The translations under genes were made by a program, and so were the position numbers. The notes beneath the pieces are model-generated. The model was given only the letters and a program-made list of their open reading frames with translations, searched no databases and was not told the origin of the DNA. Source: Micromonospora matsumotoense (GTDB lineage Bacteria > Actinomycetota > Actinomycetes > Mycobacteriales > Micromonosporaceae). From it: 64,000 nt of DNA. Below are positions 7,280-16,492 of this stretch, in pieces; the first letter of the stretch is position 1; each line of letters begins with the position of its first letter. Location: NCBI RefSeq assembly GCF_900091525.1, contig NZ_FMCU01000009.1, forward strand, positions 1-64,000. The letters run 5' to 3'.

Positions 7280-9121
7280 TCAGCGGGTGGACGTCGGGAG
7301 TTCGACGTGGCCACCCTCGACGCCGTCGACGCCCCGGTCGGCGGCGAAACCCCGGACGTCGGGCGCACCCAACCGGGCCGCGTCGGCGGTCGCGTCGTCC
7401 GGCATGAGCTGAGACTCCCGCTCCGCCTCGACCCGGGCCCGGTAGTGCGCGATCTCCCGGTCCCGGGTGGCCGCGTCCCAGCCGAGCACCGCGCCCATCA
7501 ACTCCGCCGTGTGCCCGGCCGAGTCGAGGCCCCGGTGGGTCGTCTCGAAGGAGATCCGGGTACGCCGGGTCAGTACGTCCTCCAGGTGTAGCGCCCCCTC
7601 GGCCCGGGTGGCGTAGGTCACCTCGGCGGCCAGGTACTCGGGTGCGCCGGCCAGTGGTGAGGCGAGCAGCGGGTCGGCGGCGATCAGCGCCAGCAACTCC
7701 AGGGTGAGCGTGCCGTACCGCTCCAGCAGGTGCTCGACCACGCCGACCGGCACCCCGTGCCGGCGGGCCAGGTCGGCCCGGTCCCGCCACATCGAGGCGT
7801 ACCCGTCGGCGCCGAGCAGTGGCAGGTCGGCGGTGCGCGAGGGGCGTACGCCCCCGAGCCGGTGGGCGGCCCGGTCGACCACGTCGGTGGCCATCACCCG
7901 GTAGGTCGTGTACTTGCCGCCCGCCACCAGCAGCAGTCCGAGCATCGGTTCGAAGACCGCGTGTTCCCGGGAGAGCTTGGAGGTGGAGTCGGCCTCGCCG
8001 GCCAGCAGCGGGCGCAGCCCGGCATAGACGCCCTCGATGTCCGCACCGGACAGCGGCCGGTCCAGCACCAGGTTGACCTGGTCGAGCAGGTACTGGATGT
8101 CGCGGGCGGAGGCGGCCGGGTGGGAGCGGTCCAGCCGCCAGTCGGTGTCGGTGGTCCCGATGATCCAGTGCCCGCCCCAAGGGATGACGAAGAGCACACT
8201 GGTCGCGGTACGCACGATCAGCCCGGTCTCGCCGGTGATCGCCGAGCGGGGGACCACCAGGTGCACCCCCTTGGACGCCCGGACCCGGATGCCGGGGCGC
8301 AGCCCGACGTCGTTGAGCATCCGGGACATGTCGTCGCTCCACACGCCGGTGGCGGCGATGACGGTGCGGGCGCGTACCTCGAACTCGGCGTCCGGGGAGC
8401 CGGGGGGCGCCTCCAGGTCGCGGACCCGGACCCCGGTGACCTCCCGGGCCTGCCGCACCAGCCCGACGGCGCGGGCGCTGGTCACCACGGTGGCGCCGAG
8501 GCTGGCGGCGGTGCGGGCCAGGGTCACCACCAGTCGGGCGTCGTCGACCTGGCCGTCGTAGTAGCGGATCGCCCCGGCCAGCGCGTCGGCCCGCAGGCTG
8601 GGGAAGATCCGGCGGGCGCCCTCACGGGTCAGGTGCCGGTGCAGCGGCATCCCCCGGCCGGTGCCGAAGAGCCCGGCGAAAGCGTCGTAGGCGGCCACCC
8701 CGGCCCCGTAGTAGGAGCGGCGGAACAGCCGGGCCGGCAGGTCGCGCAGTCCCCGGCCGGCGGGGAGCGGAATCAGGAACGGGACCGGCCGCACCAGGTG
8801 CGGGGCGAGCCGGGTGGCGAGCAACCCCCGCTCGGTCAGCGCCTCGTGGACCAGGTGGAACTCCAACTGCTCCAGGTAGCGCAGGCCGCCGTGGATCAGC
8901 TTGCTGGATCGGCTGGAGGTGCCGGCGGCGAAGTCGCGGGCCTCGACCAGGGCAACCTTGAGCCCTCGGGAGGCGGCGTCCAGCGCGGCACCGGCACCGG
9001 TAGCCCCACCGCCGATGACCAACACGTCGAACCGCTCGGCCCGGAGCCGGCGCAGGTCCGCAGCGCGGCGCTCCGGCGAGAGTTGACCAGCGGCGGATCG
9101 GGTCACATTGGGGTCACGCAC
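7280..9121 (-). CDS. glpD: Aerobic glycerol-3-phosphate dehydrogenase
   Basis: 613 residues. The N-terminal FAD-binding motif (VLVIGGGATGAGAALDAA) is followed by the GlpD signatures GTSSRSSKLIHGGLRYLEQ and IGTTDTDW, then KYTTYRVMATDVVD and the C-terminal DAO_C helical domain. It oxidises sn-glycerol 3-phosphate to dihydroxyacetone phosphate at the membrane and passes electrons to quinone. The length is normal for actinobacterial GlpD. No glpK or glpF is adjacent. A GTG start is chosen; TACGGT lies 6 bp upstream. The 545-bp gap upstream holds a long palindrome and pyrimidine-rich DNA. Confidence 0.93.
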   Translation of the reverse strand: MRDPNVTRSAAGQLSPERRAADLRRLRAERFDVLVIGGGATGAGAALDAASRGLKVALVEARDFAAGTSSRSSKLIHGGLRYLEQLEFHLVHEALTERGLLATRLAPHLVRPVPFLIPLPAGRGLRDLPARLFRRSYYGAGVAAYDAFAGLFGTGRGMPLHRHLTREGARRIFPSLRADALAGAIRYYDGQVDDARLVVTLARTAASLGATVVTSARAVGLVRQAREVTGVRVRDLEAPPGSPDAEFEVRARTVIAATGVWSDDMSRMLNDVGLRPGIRVRASKGVHLVVPRSAITGETGLIVRTATSVLFVIPWGGHWIIGTTDTDWRLDRSHPAASARDIQYLLDQVNLVLDRPLSGADIEGVYAGLRPLLAGEADSTSKLSREHAVFEPMLGLLLVAGGKYTTYRVMATDVVDRAAHRLGGVRPSRTADLPLLGADGYASMWRDRADLARRHGVPVGVVEHLLERYGTLTLELLALIAADPLLASPLAGAPEYLAAEVTYATRAEGALHLEDVLTRRTRISFETTHRGLDSAGHTAELMGAVLGWDAATRDREIAHYRARVEAERESQLMPDDATADAARLGAPDVRGFAADRGVDGVEGGHVELPTSTR

Positions 9122-9666
9122 CCGTCCACCGTAACCCGTCCGGTCCCACCGGCAGCAGGCCCGGAGCCTGCCGAGATCCGCACCGCCCATCCGGCAACGC
9201 TCCGCAACGGGCACCCGCAGCGAGGCAATGACTCTCCGTCACCAGCTCCCCGGCCGGGCCTGCGACCTCCCATCCCACCCTCCACCCCTCCCACCAGCCC
9301 GAATTCCGTATCCCCGCCCGCCCTCCCATATCCCACCCACGGAGCCTTTGCTCTGCTGCTCTCCACGCACCACGCACGATCAGTAACCGTCGCGCCCATG
9401 GCAGCAGAGCAAAGGCTCCGAAGGGGTAAGTCCACACCCCCGCCGCCATCACTCTCCGCTACGGCGAGGCGGGCTCATGAGGGGCAGCAGGGCAGCGGTG
9501 GCGGCGGAATGAGCCAGCTGGCGCGGGGCGGAAGGCAGCGCACGTCACCGTTTTCGGGAGCGGGGCGGGGCAGGGCAGGACACGACGGGACGAGGACGAC
9601 AGGTCGCGGCGGGCCGTCGGACCGGCACCTGCATCGAGCTGGCCGGCCGCGTCGTACTGTTTCCGG
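9122..9666. other. 545-bp intergenic region between divergent genes
   Basis: No convincing gene. It contains a pyrimidine-rich stretch (about 9240-9340) on the plus strand, a 20-bp-arm palindrome (9340-9420) and, at its right end, TACTGT 6 bp before the subtilase ATG. Short open frames on both strands lack an SD and any family resemblance. Confidence 0.6.
9340..9420. repeat. Long palindrome, 20-bp perfect arms
   Basis: 9340-9359 (beginning CGGAGCCTTTGC) is the exact reverse complement of 9401-9420, around a 41-bp loop. The arms are clearly less G+C-rich than the chromosome. No T-run and no adjoining gene end favours a repetitive palindromic element over a terminator. Confidence 0.75.
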
Positions 9667-12111
9667 ATGCTGGCCGACACACCACCTCCGCCGGGCTACG
9701 GCTTCCCGCCGAGCGCCGGCCGCCCGTCGAGCCCGTGGCCGGTGGTGGCCGCCGCGCTGGCCGGCGGCTGGACGGTCGTGCTGGCCGTGCTGCTCCAGGC
9801 GGTCGGCTGGTCGGTCGAGCAGTTGCAGGTGGCCGCGGGATGGGACCGGCAGGCGTGGCTCTGGCCGGCGCTCAGCCTGGCCACTGCCGTGGCGGTCGGT
9901 CTTCCCGCGCTGTTGCTGGCCCTGCTTCCCCGCTCGCCCCGGGTGCGGGCCACCGGCCGGGGTTGGCTCGGTGCCGCGCTCGCCCTGATCGCCCTCGGTT
10001 CCCTATGGGCGCTTCCCCAGGTGCACCACGAGCTGTACCTCGCCGCGCTGGCCGGGACGGCGACCCTGCTCGCGTTGCTGACCACCCGGCTGTCCGGCCC
10101 GCCCGCCACCGCCACCGCATCCCCGCCCGCCACCACCACAACCCCGCCCGCAGCGGCGGACCGTGCCCGTCGGCCCCGGGCGGTCACCCTGCTGGCGATC
10201 GCGGCCGGACTGGCCCTGCTGCTGCCGTGGGTCCGGTTCGGCGCGCTGGGCGGCCTGCTGGAGACGGTGCTCGCCGCGCTCGCCGCGACGGCGGTCGGCC
10301 TGCTGGCCGGGGCGCTGTTGGGCGACCGGTTCTGGTCTCCCTTCACCGGCGACGGGCCACCCCGGGCCGCCCGTACCGTGCTGGTCGGCGGCCTGGTCGC
10401 CGGGGTGGTCCTGCTGCTGGTCGTCGCGGGCGCCGGCCACTCCGGTGCCCAGCTCCCCGCGTTGCTGTTCGTCCCGCCGGTCGGTTTCGTGCTGGGCGCG
10501 TGCCAGGTGGCGGCCCGCCGGGCCGGCGCACCGGCCGGCTCCGCGCCGGTCCGCTGGCTGGTCGGCCTGGCGGTGTTCGGCCCGTTGGCCCTCACCGACC
10601 CGGAGGAGATCTCGATCCTGCTGGCCACCACCCGCGACGTCCCGTACTGGGTCGCGGTCGCGTCCGGCGTCGGGCTCGCCGTCGCTGTCGTCCTGGCCAT
10701 CGGGTACGGGGTGCTGCTCGGCCGACCACGCGGGCGCACCCCGAGCCGGCTGGTCGCCGCGTCGAGCGCGGCCGTCCTGCTGCTCACCGTCGGCGTGGTG
10801 GACGTGGCCGCCGGCCAACCCGGCCTGTACGGCGAGCGGCTGCTGGTGGTGCTCCGCGAGCAGGCCGACCTCTCCGGCATCCCCGCCGGTACGCCCGGTC
10901 GGGCCGGCCGGGACGCCCGGACCGCCGAGGTCTACCGCCGGCTGGTGGCCACCGCCGAACGCACCCAGGGCGCGTTGCGCCGGGACCTGACCCGACTACG
11001 TCTCGATCCGACGCCGTACTACCTGGTCAACGCGATCGAGACCGACGGCGGGCCGGCGGTGCGGGCCTGGCTCTCCGCTCGGCCGGAGGTGGCCCGGGTG
11101 CTGGTCAGCCAGCGGCTCCGGCCGTTGCCCGCACCGGCACCGGTCAGCGGGGGTGACCGGCCTGCACCGACCGGCCCGGAGTGGAACATCCGGATGCTGG
11201 GCGCCGACCGGGTCTGGGCGGAGCTGGGCGTCACCGGGTCCGGGGTGGTGATCGGCAGTTCGGACTCCGGGGTCGACGGCACCCATCCGACGCTGGCCGC
11301 CGGCTTCCGGGGCGGCGACGACTCCTGGTACGACCCGTGGGACCACACCCGCTCCCCGACCGACTCCGGCGGCCACGGCACCCACACCACGGCCAGCGCG
11401 GTGGGGCGCGACGGCATCGGGGTGGCCCCCGGCGCGCAGTGGGTGGGCTGCGTCAACCTCGACCGCAACCTGGGCAGTCCGGCGCACTACCTGGACTGCC
11501 TCCAGTTCATGTTGGCCCCGTTCCCGGCCGGCGGTGACCCGTTCACCGACGGCCGGCCGGAGCGGGCCCCGGACGTGCTCACGAACTCGTGGGGATGTCC
11601 GCCGGTCGAGGGCTGCGACCCGGGTGCGCTGCGCCCGGCGACCGCCGCGCTGACGGCCGCAGGCATTCTGGTGGTGGCCGCCGCCGGGAACACCGGCCCG
11701 GACTGCGGGTCGGTCGTCGACCCGCCGGCGCCGTACCCGGACGTGCTGACGGTGGGCGCGGTGGGCCGGGACCGCGCGGTCACCGAGTTCTCCAGCCGTG
11801 GTCCCGCCCCCGGCGGGGCCGCCAAGCCGGACCTGGTCGCCCCCGGGGCGGAGATCCTCTCCGCGATGCCCGGCGGTGGCTACGCCGCCGAGGACGGCAC
11901 CTCGATGGCCACCCCGCAGGTGGCGGGCGTGGTGGCGTTGATGTGGTCGGCGAATCCGGCGCTGGTCGGTGACCTGGACCGGACCCGGAGCATCCTGCGG
12001 GACACCGCGCAACCGGCCGGGCCGGCCGACCTCAGCTGCGGCCCGGTGGCGGCGTCGACCGGGGCCGGGCTGGTCGACGCGTACGCGGCGGTGCGGGCAG
12101 CCCGCCGCTGA
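9667..12111 (+). CDS. Multi-TM membrane protein fused to a subtilisin-like (S8) protease
   Basis: 814 residues. The first ~400 residues contain about eleven hydrophobic helices with short Pro/Thr-rich linkers. A soluble stretch (about 410-510) that could serve as a propeptide follows, then an S8 protease domain. The triad is visible: Asp533 (SSDSGVDGTHP), His570 (GGHGTHTTAS) and Ser746 (GTSMATPQVAG), with the oxyanion Asn in AAGNTGP. Four Cys around GCPPVEGCDPG and DCGS suggest an exported domain. The C-terminus lacks the TM anchor of mycosins; here the anchor is N-terminal and polytopic. TACTGT 6 bp before the ATG suggests a leaderless mRNA. It converges with groEL through a shared terminator. 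Confidence 0.88.
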   Translation: MLADTPPPPGYGFPPSAGRPSSPWPVVAAALAGGWTVVLAVLLQAVGWSVEQLQVAAGWDRQAWLWPALSLATAVAVGLPALLLALLPRSPRVRATGRGWLGAALALIALGSLWALPQVHHELYLAALAGTATLLALLTTRLSGPPATATASPPATTTTPPAAADRARRPRAVTLLAIAAGLALLLPWVRFGALGGLLETVLAALAATAVGLLAGALLGDRFWSPFTGDGPPRAARTVLVGGLVAGVVLLLVVAGAGHSGAQLPALLFVPPVGFVLGACQVAARRAGAPAGSAPVRWLVGLAVFGPLALTDPEEISILLATTRDVPYWVAVASGVGLAVAVVLAIGYGVLLGRPRGRTPSRLVAASSAAVLLLTVGVVDVAAGQPGLYGERLLVVLREQADLSGIPAGTPGRAGRDARTAEVYRRLVATAERTQGALRRDLTRLRLDPTPYYLVNAIETDGGPAVRAWLSARPEVARVLVSQRLRPLPAPAPVSGGDRPAPTGPEWNIRMLGADRVWAELGVTGSGVVIGSSDSGVDGTHPTLAAGFRGGDDSWYDPWDHTRSPTDSGGHGTHTTASAVGRDGIGVAPGAQWVGCVNLDRNLGSPAHYLDCLQFMLAPFPAGGDPFTDGRPERAPDVLTNSWGCPPVEGCDPGALRPATAALTAAGILVVAAAGNTGPDCGSVVDPPAPYPDVLTVGAVGRDRAVTEFSSRGPAPGGAAKPDLVAPGAEILSAMPGGGYAAEDGTSMATPQVAGVVALMWSANPALVGDLDRTRSILRDTAQPAGPADLSCGPVAASTGAGLVDAYAAVRAARR

Positions 12112-12120
12112 CGGGACACG

Positions 12121-12156
12121 GAAAGGGGCGGACCGCTTGCGCGGCCCGCCCCTTTC
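12121..12156. terminator. Bidirectional terminator between subtilase and groEL
   Basis: Perfect 11-bp stem, GAAAGGGGCGG paired with its complement (12121-12131 / 12146-12156), with a small inner GC helix in the loop. It sits in the 61-bp gap between two converging genes. Confidence 0.8.
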
Positions 12157-12172
12157 GGCGTTGGAGCTGGAC

Positions 12173-13795
<1,623 letters not shown>

Positions 13796-13997
13796 ACGGC
13801 GTTGTCCTCCTGGACACTCACGGGCCACCCGGGTGTTGTGTCCCGGACGGGCCGCCTGGTGTACGCACCTTGGAGACGTCGCCACCTGGCGACGACGACG
13901 TCCTCCTCGGTCGGGCCGGACAGCCCGCGACGACCGGCCATGTGCCACCCGACGCCATCGAGACGCCGGTGTGACCGTGGCCCTACCGCCCCGACCA

Positions 13998-14024
13998 TTG
14001 GCACTCAGCGTATGCGAGTGCCAA
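13998..14024. promoter_or_regulatory. CIRCE operator 1 (HrcA)
   Basis: TTGGCACTC-N9-GAGTGCCAA, a perfect-arm match to the CIRCE heat-shock operator, about 205 bp upstream of groEL, around or just after the predicted transcription start. Confidence 0.9.
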
Positions 14025-14029
14025 TGACT

Positions 14030-14058
14030 TGTTTAGCACTCTCCCCTGCCGAGTGCAA
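14030..14058 (-). promoter_or_regulatory. groEL promoter
   Basis: TTGCAC, 17 bp, TAAACA on the minus strand. Both hexamers lie within CIRCE 2 or just beyond it, so HrcA binding would block polymerase. The predicted leader is about 230 nt. Confidence 0.55.
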
Positions 14059-14059
14059 G
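14033..14059. promoter_or_regulatory. CIRCE operator 2 (HrcA)
   Basis: TTAGCACTC-N9-GAGTGCAAG, a second CIRCE just 8 bp from the first. Its right arm overlaps the -35 hexamer of the predicted groEL promoter. Confidence 0.9.
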
Positions 14060-14073
14060 CACGATGGGGCCGG

Positions 14074-15210
14074 TCAGCCGAGTTCCGCCACCAGTCGCAC
14101 GACGTTCACCGGCCCCTCCTGCGCCCGCTGCTCGGCGTACGTCACGACCAGGCCGACCAGTTGCACCAGGTACACCGGGACCACCAGCACCGCGCTCACC
14201 AGGATCACCGCCACCGCACCCACGGCGGTACCGGGCGCGGTGAACGGGTCGGTGCCAAACGGCAGGATGCCGACCGACTCCACCACCCCACCGAGCACAC
14301 TGCCGAGGAACACCGCCAGTGCGACCAGCGCCACCCGGCCGAGCACCATGCCCAACCGGTCGTGGAACATGCGGAACGAGCGCCCGATCGGGTTCTGCCC
14401 CTCGAACAGGTAGACCGGGCCGGCCAGGGCGAGGGCGAAGGCCAGGTAGATGCCGGGCAGCAGGCAGAGGCAGAGGCCCACCCCGACGAGCAGGCCCAGC
14501 ACCAGCATCCAGCCCCACAGTCCGAGGCAGCGGCGTGCGCCGTAGCGCAGCGCGCCGGGCAGGTCGGCCGGCTGGCCGGCGGCCTGCCGGGCCACCACCC
14601 AGGTGCCGCCCGCCCAGCCGACGCCCTGCACCACCCCGAAGGCCAGCGCGACCAGGAACACCGAGACCCCGTAGATCACCAGGTCACTGAGGTAGCCGGC
14701 GGGGAGCGAGCCGTCGGCGGGCAGCGTGGTGGCGTCAGGCCCCATACCGAGCGAGAGCAGGGACACGGCCACCCCGGGCACGACCTGGGTGAGCAGCATC
14801 AACGGCAGCAGAGTCCGCCAACTCCGGCGCAACGCGCCGGTGCACCGGGCGAACCAGCCCTCCAGCCCGGCGTACGGCGGATTGACCAGCGGGTCCTCCG
14901 GACCCCAGGCACCGGCGGTGTACGGCGGGTAGCCCCCGCCCGGCGGGAAACCGCCACCACCACCTGGCGGGTAACCCGGGTACGGGCCGCCGGGAGCCGG
15001 ATAACTCCAGCCGACCGGCCCCACTTCGGACGGACCCCACGGCGGCTGCCCGGACGGCGGCGGCCCCGACGAGGGCTGCCCCGACGAGGGCCCCCAAGAG
15101 GGCTGTCCCGACGTCGGACCCCAGGGCGACTGCCCGGACGGTGGCCCCCACGGTCCGCCCGGTGACCCGGCAGCGGGGTCGGGTGAACCCGAAGGTGACT
15201 GGTCGGACAT
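14074..15210 (-). CDS. Pro/Gly-rich integral membrane protein, function unknown
   Basis: 378 residues. The first ~115 residues are low-complexity, with repeated SGQPxWGP and GGGxPP units, as in many actinobacterial membrane proteins. Residues ~125-370 carry six hydrophobic helices; the arrangement resembles glycerophosphoryl-diester-phosphodiesterase membrane domains or DUF-type envelope proteins, without a catalytic motif I recognise. The C-terminus (VVRLVAELG) is cytosolic. An SD-like GAGGAGG... lies upstream (reading AGGAGGGTTC before the ATG). The stop is only 15 bp from CIRCE 2 of groEL, so the two genes are tandem but separately promoted. Confidence 0.7.
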   Translation of the reverse strand: MSDQSPSGSPDPAAGSPGGPWGPPSGQSPWGPTSGQPSWGPSSGQPSSGPPPSGQPPWGPSEVGPVGWSYPAPGGPYPGYPPGGGGGFPPGGGYPPYTAGAWGPEDPLVNPPYAGLEGWFARCTGALRRSWRTLLPLMLLTQVVPGVAVSLLSLGMGPDATTLPADGSLPAGYLSDLVIYGVSVFLVALAFGVVQGVGWAGGTWVVARQAAGQPADLPGALRYGARRCLGLWGWMLVLGLLVGVGLCLCLLPGIYLAFALALAGPVYLFEGQNPIGRSFRMFHDRLGMVLGRVALVALAVFLGSVLGGVVESVGILPFGTDPFTAPGTAVGAVAVILVSAVLVVPVYLVQLVGLVVTYAEQRAQEGPVNVVRLVAELG

Positions 15211-15274
15211 GAACCCTCCTCAGCGGGACGCCTGGACGGTTCACGATCTTCCCCGGCACCGACCCCCGCCGCCA

Positions 15275-15301
15275 CCCGTCACGCGGGTGGCCCGACGGGT
15301 G
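15275..15301 (-). terminator. Weak hairpin downstream of cold-shock gene
   Basis: 7-bp stem (ACCCGTC with its complement) and a 13-nt loop, just past the csp stop. Possible terminator. Confidence 0.35.
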
Positions 15302-15321
15302 AGACCCTCGACACCGCAGGG

Positions 15322-15525
15322 TCAGGCGATGACGCGGACCCGTTCGGCCTGCGGACCCTTCTGCCCCTGGGCGATCTCGAACTCCACCCGCTGACCGTCG
15401 TCGAGCGCCTTGTAGCCGTCCATCTCGATGGCGGAGAAGTGGACGAAGACGTCCTGCCCGCCGTCGACGGCGATGAAGCCGTAGCCCTTTTCGGAGTTGA
15501 ACCACTTGACGGTGCCCTGTGCCAC
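15322..15525 (-). CDS. Cold-shock protein, CspA family
   Basis: 67 residues from a GTG, the canonical size. The OB-fold RNA-binding motifs are intact: RNP1 KGYGFI and RNP2 VFVHF, with the N-terminal GTVKWFN. It binds single-stranded RNA/DNA and acts as an RNA chaperone. SD GAGGAAG lies 8 nt upstream. It is monocistronic, divergent from the GNAT gene at 15737. It may be constitutive, as several csp paralogues are in actinomycetes. Confidence 0.93.
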   Translation of the reverse strand: MAQGTVKWFNSEKGYGFIAVDGGQDVFVHFSAIEMDGYKALDDGQRVEFEIAQGQKGPQAERVRVIA

Positions 15526-15736
15526 GGTGCACTTCCTCACTCTGCGCGGCGTTCCACAACCCCGGGATGCCGGCGGGCCGACAGCGGAGAACCACCGTTT
15601 CGGCGATCGGTGAAGGCCGCTGAATCGGTGACCGAAATCGCACGCTACACGAGGAGTGACGACCGCGCACGACCTCAAATCGGGCTAAATCGGACGGGTA
15701 TCGACCCGGTTACTCATCGGCGGTCATCGTTGCGGT

Positions 15737-16279
15737 ATGCATGCGCACATGACATCTGCCCCGGCCCCGCCGGCGGCCCGGACGGCCCCCGTGCACCGGG
15801 TGCGTCCGCAGGACGCCGCCCGGATGCGGGCGCTGCGGCTGGAGATGCTCGCGGACGCGCCACTGGCCTTCCTGGAAACCGTCGCCGAGGCCGCCGCCCG
15901 CCCGCATGCCGAGTACGCGGCCCGGATCGCGTACGTGTCCCAGGGGTGTCACACCGCCCAGTTCGTCGCGGACCCGGGCGGCCGGTTGATCGGGCACGCC
16001 GGCGGCACCGTCGCCCCCGACGAGCCGGACCTGACCGTGATCTACGCGGTCTACGTGACCCCCGGCTGGCGTGGCACCGGCCTGCTCGGCGCGCTGATCG
16101 ACGAGGTGGCCGCCTGGTCCCGCGCCTGCGGCCGACCGCAGCTCATGCTGGAGGTGGTGGTCGGCAACGACCGCGCCTACCGGGCCTACCGCCGCCTGGG
16201 TTTCACCGACACCGGCGTCCGCCTCCCCCACCCCAAGATCCCCGCCCTACGCGAACTCCAAATGCGCCGCCCCGCCTAA
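15737..16279 (+). CDS. GNAT-family N-acetyltransferase
   Basis: 180 residues. The acetyl-CoA-binding core is visible: AVYVTPGWRGTGLLGALIDEV (motif A, close to the usual QxxGxG/A) and the C-terminal motif B VVGNDRAYRAYRRLGFTDTG. The substrate is unknown; the A-motif and the RAYRAYRRLGF helix resemble small-molecule or protein N-terminal acetylating GNATs. CATCGT lies 6 bp before the first ATG, so a leaderless start is possible; a second ATG four codons in is the alternative. It converges with paaN across a palindrome flanked by G-rich DNA. Confidence 0.8.
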   Translation: MHAHMTSAPAPPAARTAPVHRVRPQDAARMRALRLEMLADAPLAFLETVAEAAARPHAEYAARIAYVSQGCHTAQFVADPGGRLIGHAGGTVAPDEPDLTVIYAVYVTPGWRGTGLLGALIDEVAAWSRACGRPQLMLEVVVGNDRAYRAYRRLGFTDTGVRLPHPKIPALRELQMRRPA

Positions 16280-16352
16280 CCCCACCCACCCACCAAACCC
16301 CCACCCCACCCCTCCCCCACCCCCTCCACCCCGCCCTCACCCTCACCCGCCC

Positions 16353-16414
16353 CGGTGATCAAGAGGTTTAGGTCAGTCCGAGCGGTTGAACTGACGTAAA
16401 CCTCTTGATCACCG
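16353..16414. repeat. Long palindrome, 24-bp arms, one mismatch
   Basis: 16353-16376 pairs with 16391-16414 except one position, around a 14-nt loop. The arms carry GGTGATCAAGAGGTTTA, far more A+T-rich than the surroundings. It lies between convergent gene ends. Confidence 0.8.
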
Positions 16415-16439
16415 ACCACCCCCGCCGCAGCCGGGGCGC

Positions 16440-16491
16440 GGACGGGGGTGAGGTGGGAGCGGGGGTGGGGGTGGGGTGGGTGGGAGCGGGG
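16440..16491 (+). other. G-quadruplex-prone tract
   Basis: Runs of 3-5 G separated by single T residues (16461-16483) meet the usual G4 pattern. A C-rich mirror (16281-16350) on the other side of the palindrome gives a G4 motif on the opposite strand. Confidence 0.55.
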
Positions 16492-16492
16492 G

